Source: Faecalimonas sp.
Lineage (GTDB): Bacteria; Bacillota_A; Clostridia; Lachnospirales; Lachnospiraceae
NCBI GenBank assembly: GCA_026169575.1
Contig: JAPFCT010000051.1
Coordinates: forward strand, 1-6,247
Direction of reading: 5' to 3'
DNA length: 6,247 nt
The notes under the pieces were generated by a model, which did not search any database, had not been told where the DNA came from, and was given only the letters and a program-made list of their open reading frames with translations. A program made the position numbers and the translations under genes. How positions within the stretch are numbered: the stretch's first letter is position 1; every line of letters starts with the position of its first letter. Shown here piece after piece: positions 5,808 to 6,247 of the stretch.

Positions 5808-6247
5808 AATCCAGAGAAGCATGTGTCTGGTCGCTTTTTTATCACTTCTGATCTCAGGGATCCTGACCGTTGCAGCAGTTTACCAGCAGACCGTGATCAA
5901 TAAAACTGCAGAACTGAAGCAGGAAGCAGAATATATCCAGGCAGCGGTGGATATTGCAGGACTGGAATACTTAAAGATCATGGATGATGTGCAGAAGCGC
6001 ACAAGACTTACACTGGTCGGGCAGGACGGAACAGTCCTCTATGATTCGATAGAAGATGAGACTACATTAGAAAATCATAAGAACCGGAAAGAGATCAAAG
6101 AAGCGATGGAGACTGGAAGCGGAGAAGAAGTAAGAAGGTCAGATACCCTCGGACGAAAGACCTTTTATTATGCGCTCCGGCTAAAAGATGGATCGATCCT
6201 GCGTGCTTCCCAGACGATCGATAACGTGATCCCGACGATCCAAAAGA
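5797..6247 (+). CDS. phoR: PhoR-type sensor histidine kinase, N-terminal part, cut by the window edge
   Basis: 150 codons are visible, covering the sensor end only. Residues 1-10 are basic (MRRKIQRSM), residues 11-28 are one membrane helix, and an extracytoplasmic domain follows. It contains RLTLVGQDGTVLYDS (70-84), ENHKNRKEI (92-100), RRSDTLGRKTFYYAL (113-127), and LKDGSILRAS (129-138). This pattern is familiar from the PAS-like outer domain of Gram-positive PhoR/WalK-type kinases. The second membrane helix, HAMP/PAS, and the H-box and ATPase domains must lie beyond 6247. GGGAGG (5786-5791) precedes the ATG by 5 bases. The start overlaps the regulator gene by 11 bases, so the pair is translationally coupled. 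Classed as the cognate kinase by position; the catalytic part cannot be checked here. Confidence 0.85.
   Translation, partial: MRRKIQRSMCLVAFLSLLISGILTVAAVYQQTVINKTAELKQEAEYIQAAVDIAGLEYLKIMDDVQKRTRLTLVGQDGTVLYDSIEDETTLENHKNRKEIKEAMETGSGEEVRRSDTLGRKTFYYALRLKDGSILRASQTIDNVIPTIQK

Noticed and set aside
1..6247. High number of GATC tetramers across the window
   Set aside because: Most arise from ATC isoleucine codons preceded by G-ending codons and GATC-containing codon pairs; without a count against a background model there is no reason to see a signal.

Overview
The window carries a complete high-affinity phosphate-uptake and phosphate-sensing operon, all on the + strand: pstS, pstC, pstA, pstB, phoU, a PhoB/PhoP-type response regulator and the 5' part of a PhoR-type sensor kinase that runs off the right edge. 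The 3' part of an unrelated YitT-family membrane protein enters from the left edge. Gene style suggests a Gram-positive Clostridia member, probably Lachnospiraceae: strong AGGAGG-type ribosome binding sites, a lipoprotein PstS, TT(T/A)ACA Pho boxes of the Bacillus PhoP type, moderate base composition, and pst-phoU-phoPR in one unit. This assignment is inferred from style and from protein similarity recalled by eye, not from a search.

Layout: 1-747 is the 3' end of the yitT-like gene, followed by a hairpin-plus-T-tract terminator (778-812). The 748-961 spacer holds the control region of the operon: a perfect 19-bp palindrome (838-856), a run of 11-bp-phased TT(T/A)ACA Pho-box units (850-893), a TATAGT -10 box (899-904) and a strong ribosome binding site. 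pstS (962-1867) is followed by a 100-bp spacer with an imperfect stem-loop, then the tightly packed pstC (1968-2837), pstA (2830-3705), pstB (3692-4441), phoU (4445-5107), response regulator (5127-5807) and kinase (5797 to the edge). Several of these genes overlap by 8-14 bases.

How they work together: PstS captures phosphate outside the membrane, PstC and PstA form the channel, and PstB drives it with ATP. PhoU is expected to link transporter activity to the PhoR-like kinase, which phosphorylates the regulator. The regulator in turn is expected to bind the Pho boxes ahead of pstS, so the operon contains its own control circuit.

The most unusual item is pstS itself. Its two halves are in swapped order compared with classical PstS. 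The segment that normally forms the C-terminal half (with the REDGSGT phosphate-binding loop) directly follows the signal peptide. The segment that normally starts the mature protein (AGSSSISP ... DIGMASREL) comes last. This reads as a circular permutation that keeps all recognisable phosphate ligands but moves the lipid anchor to a different point of the fold.
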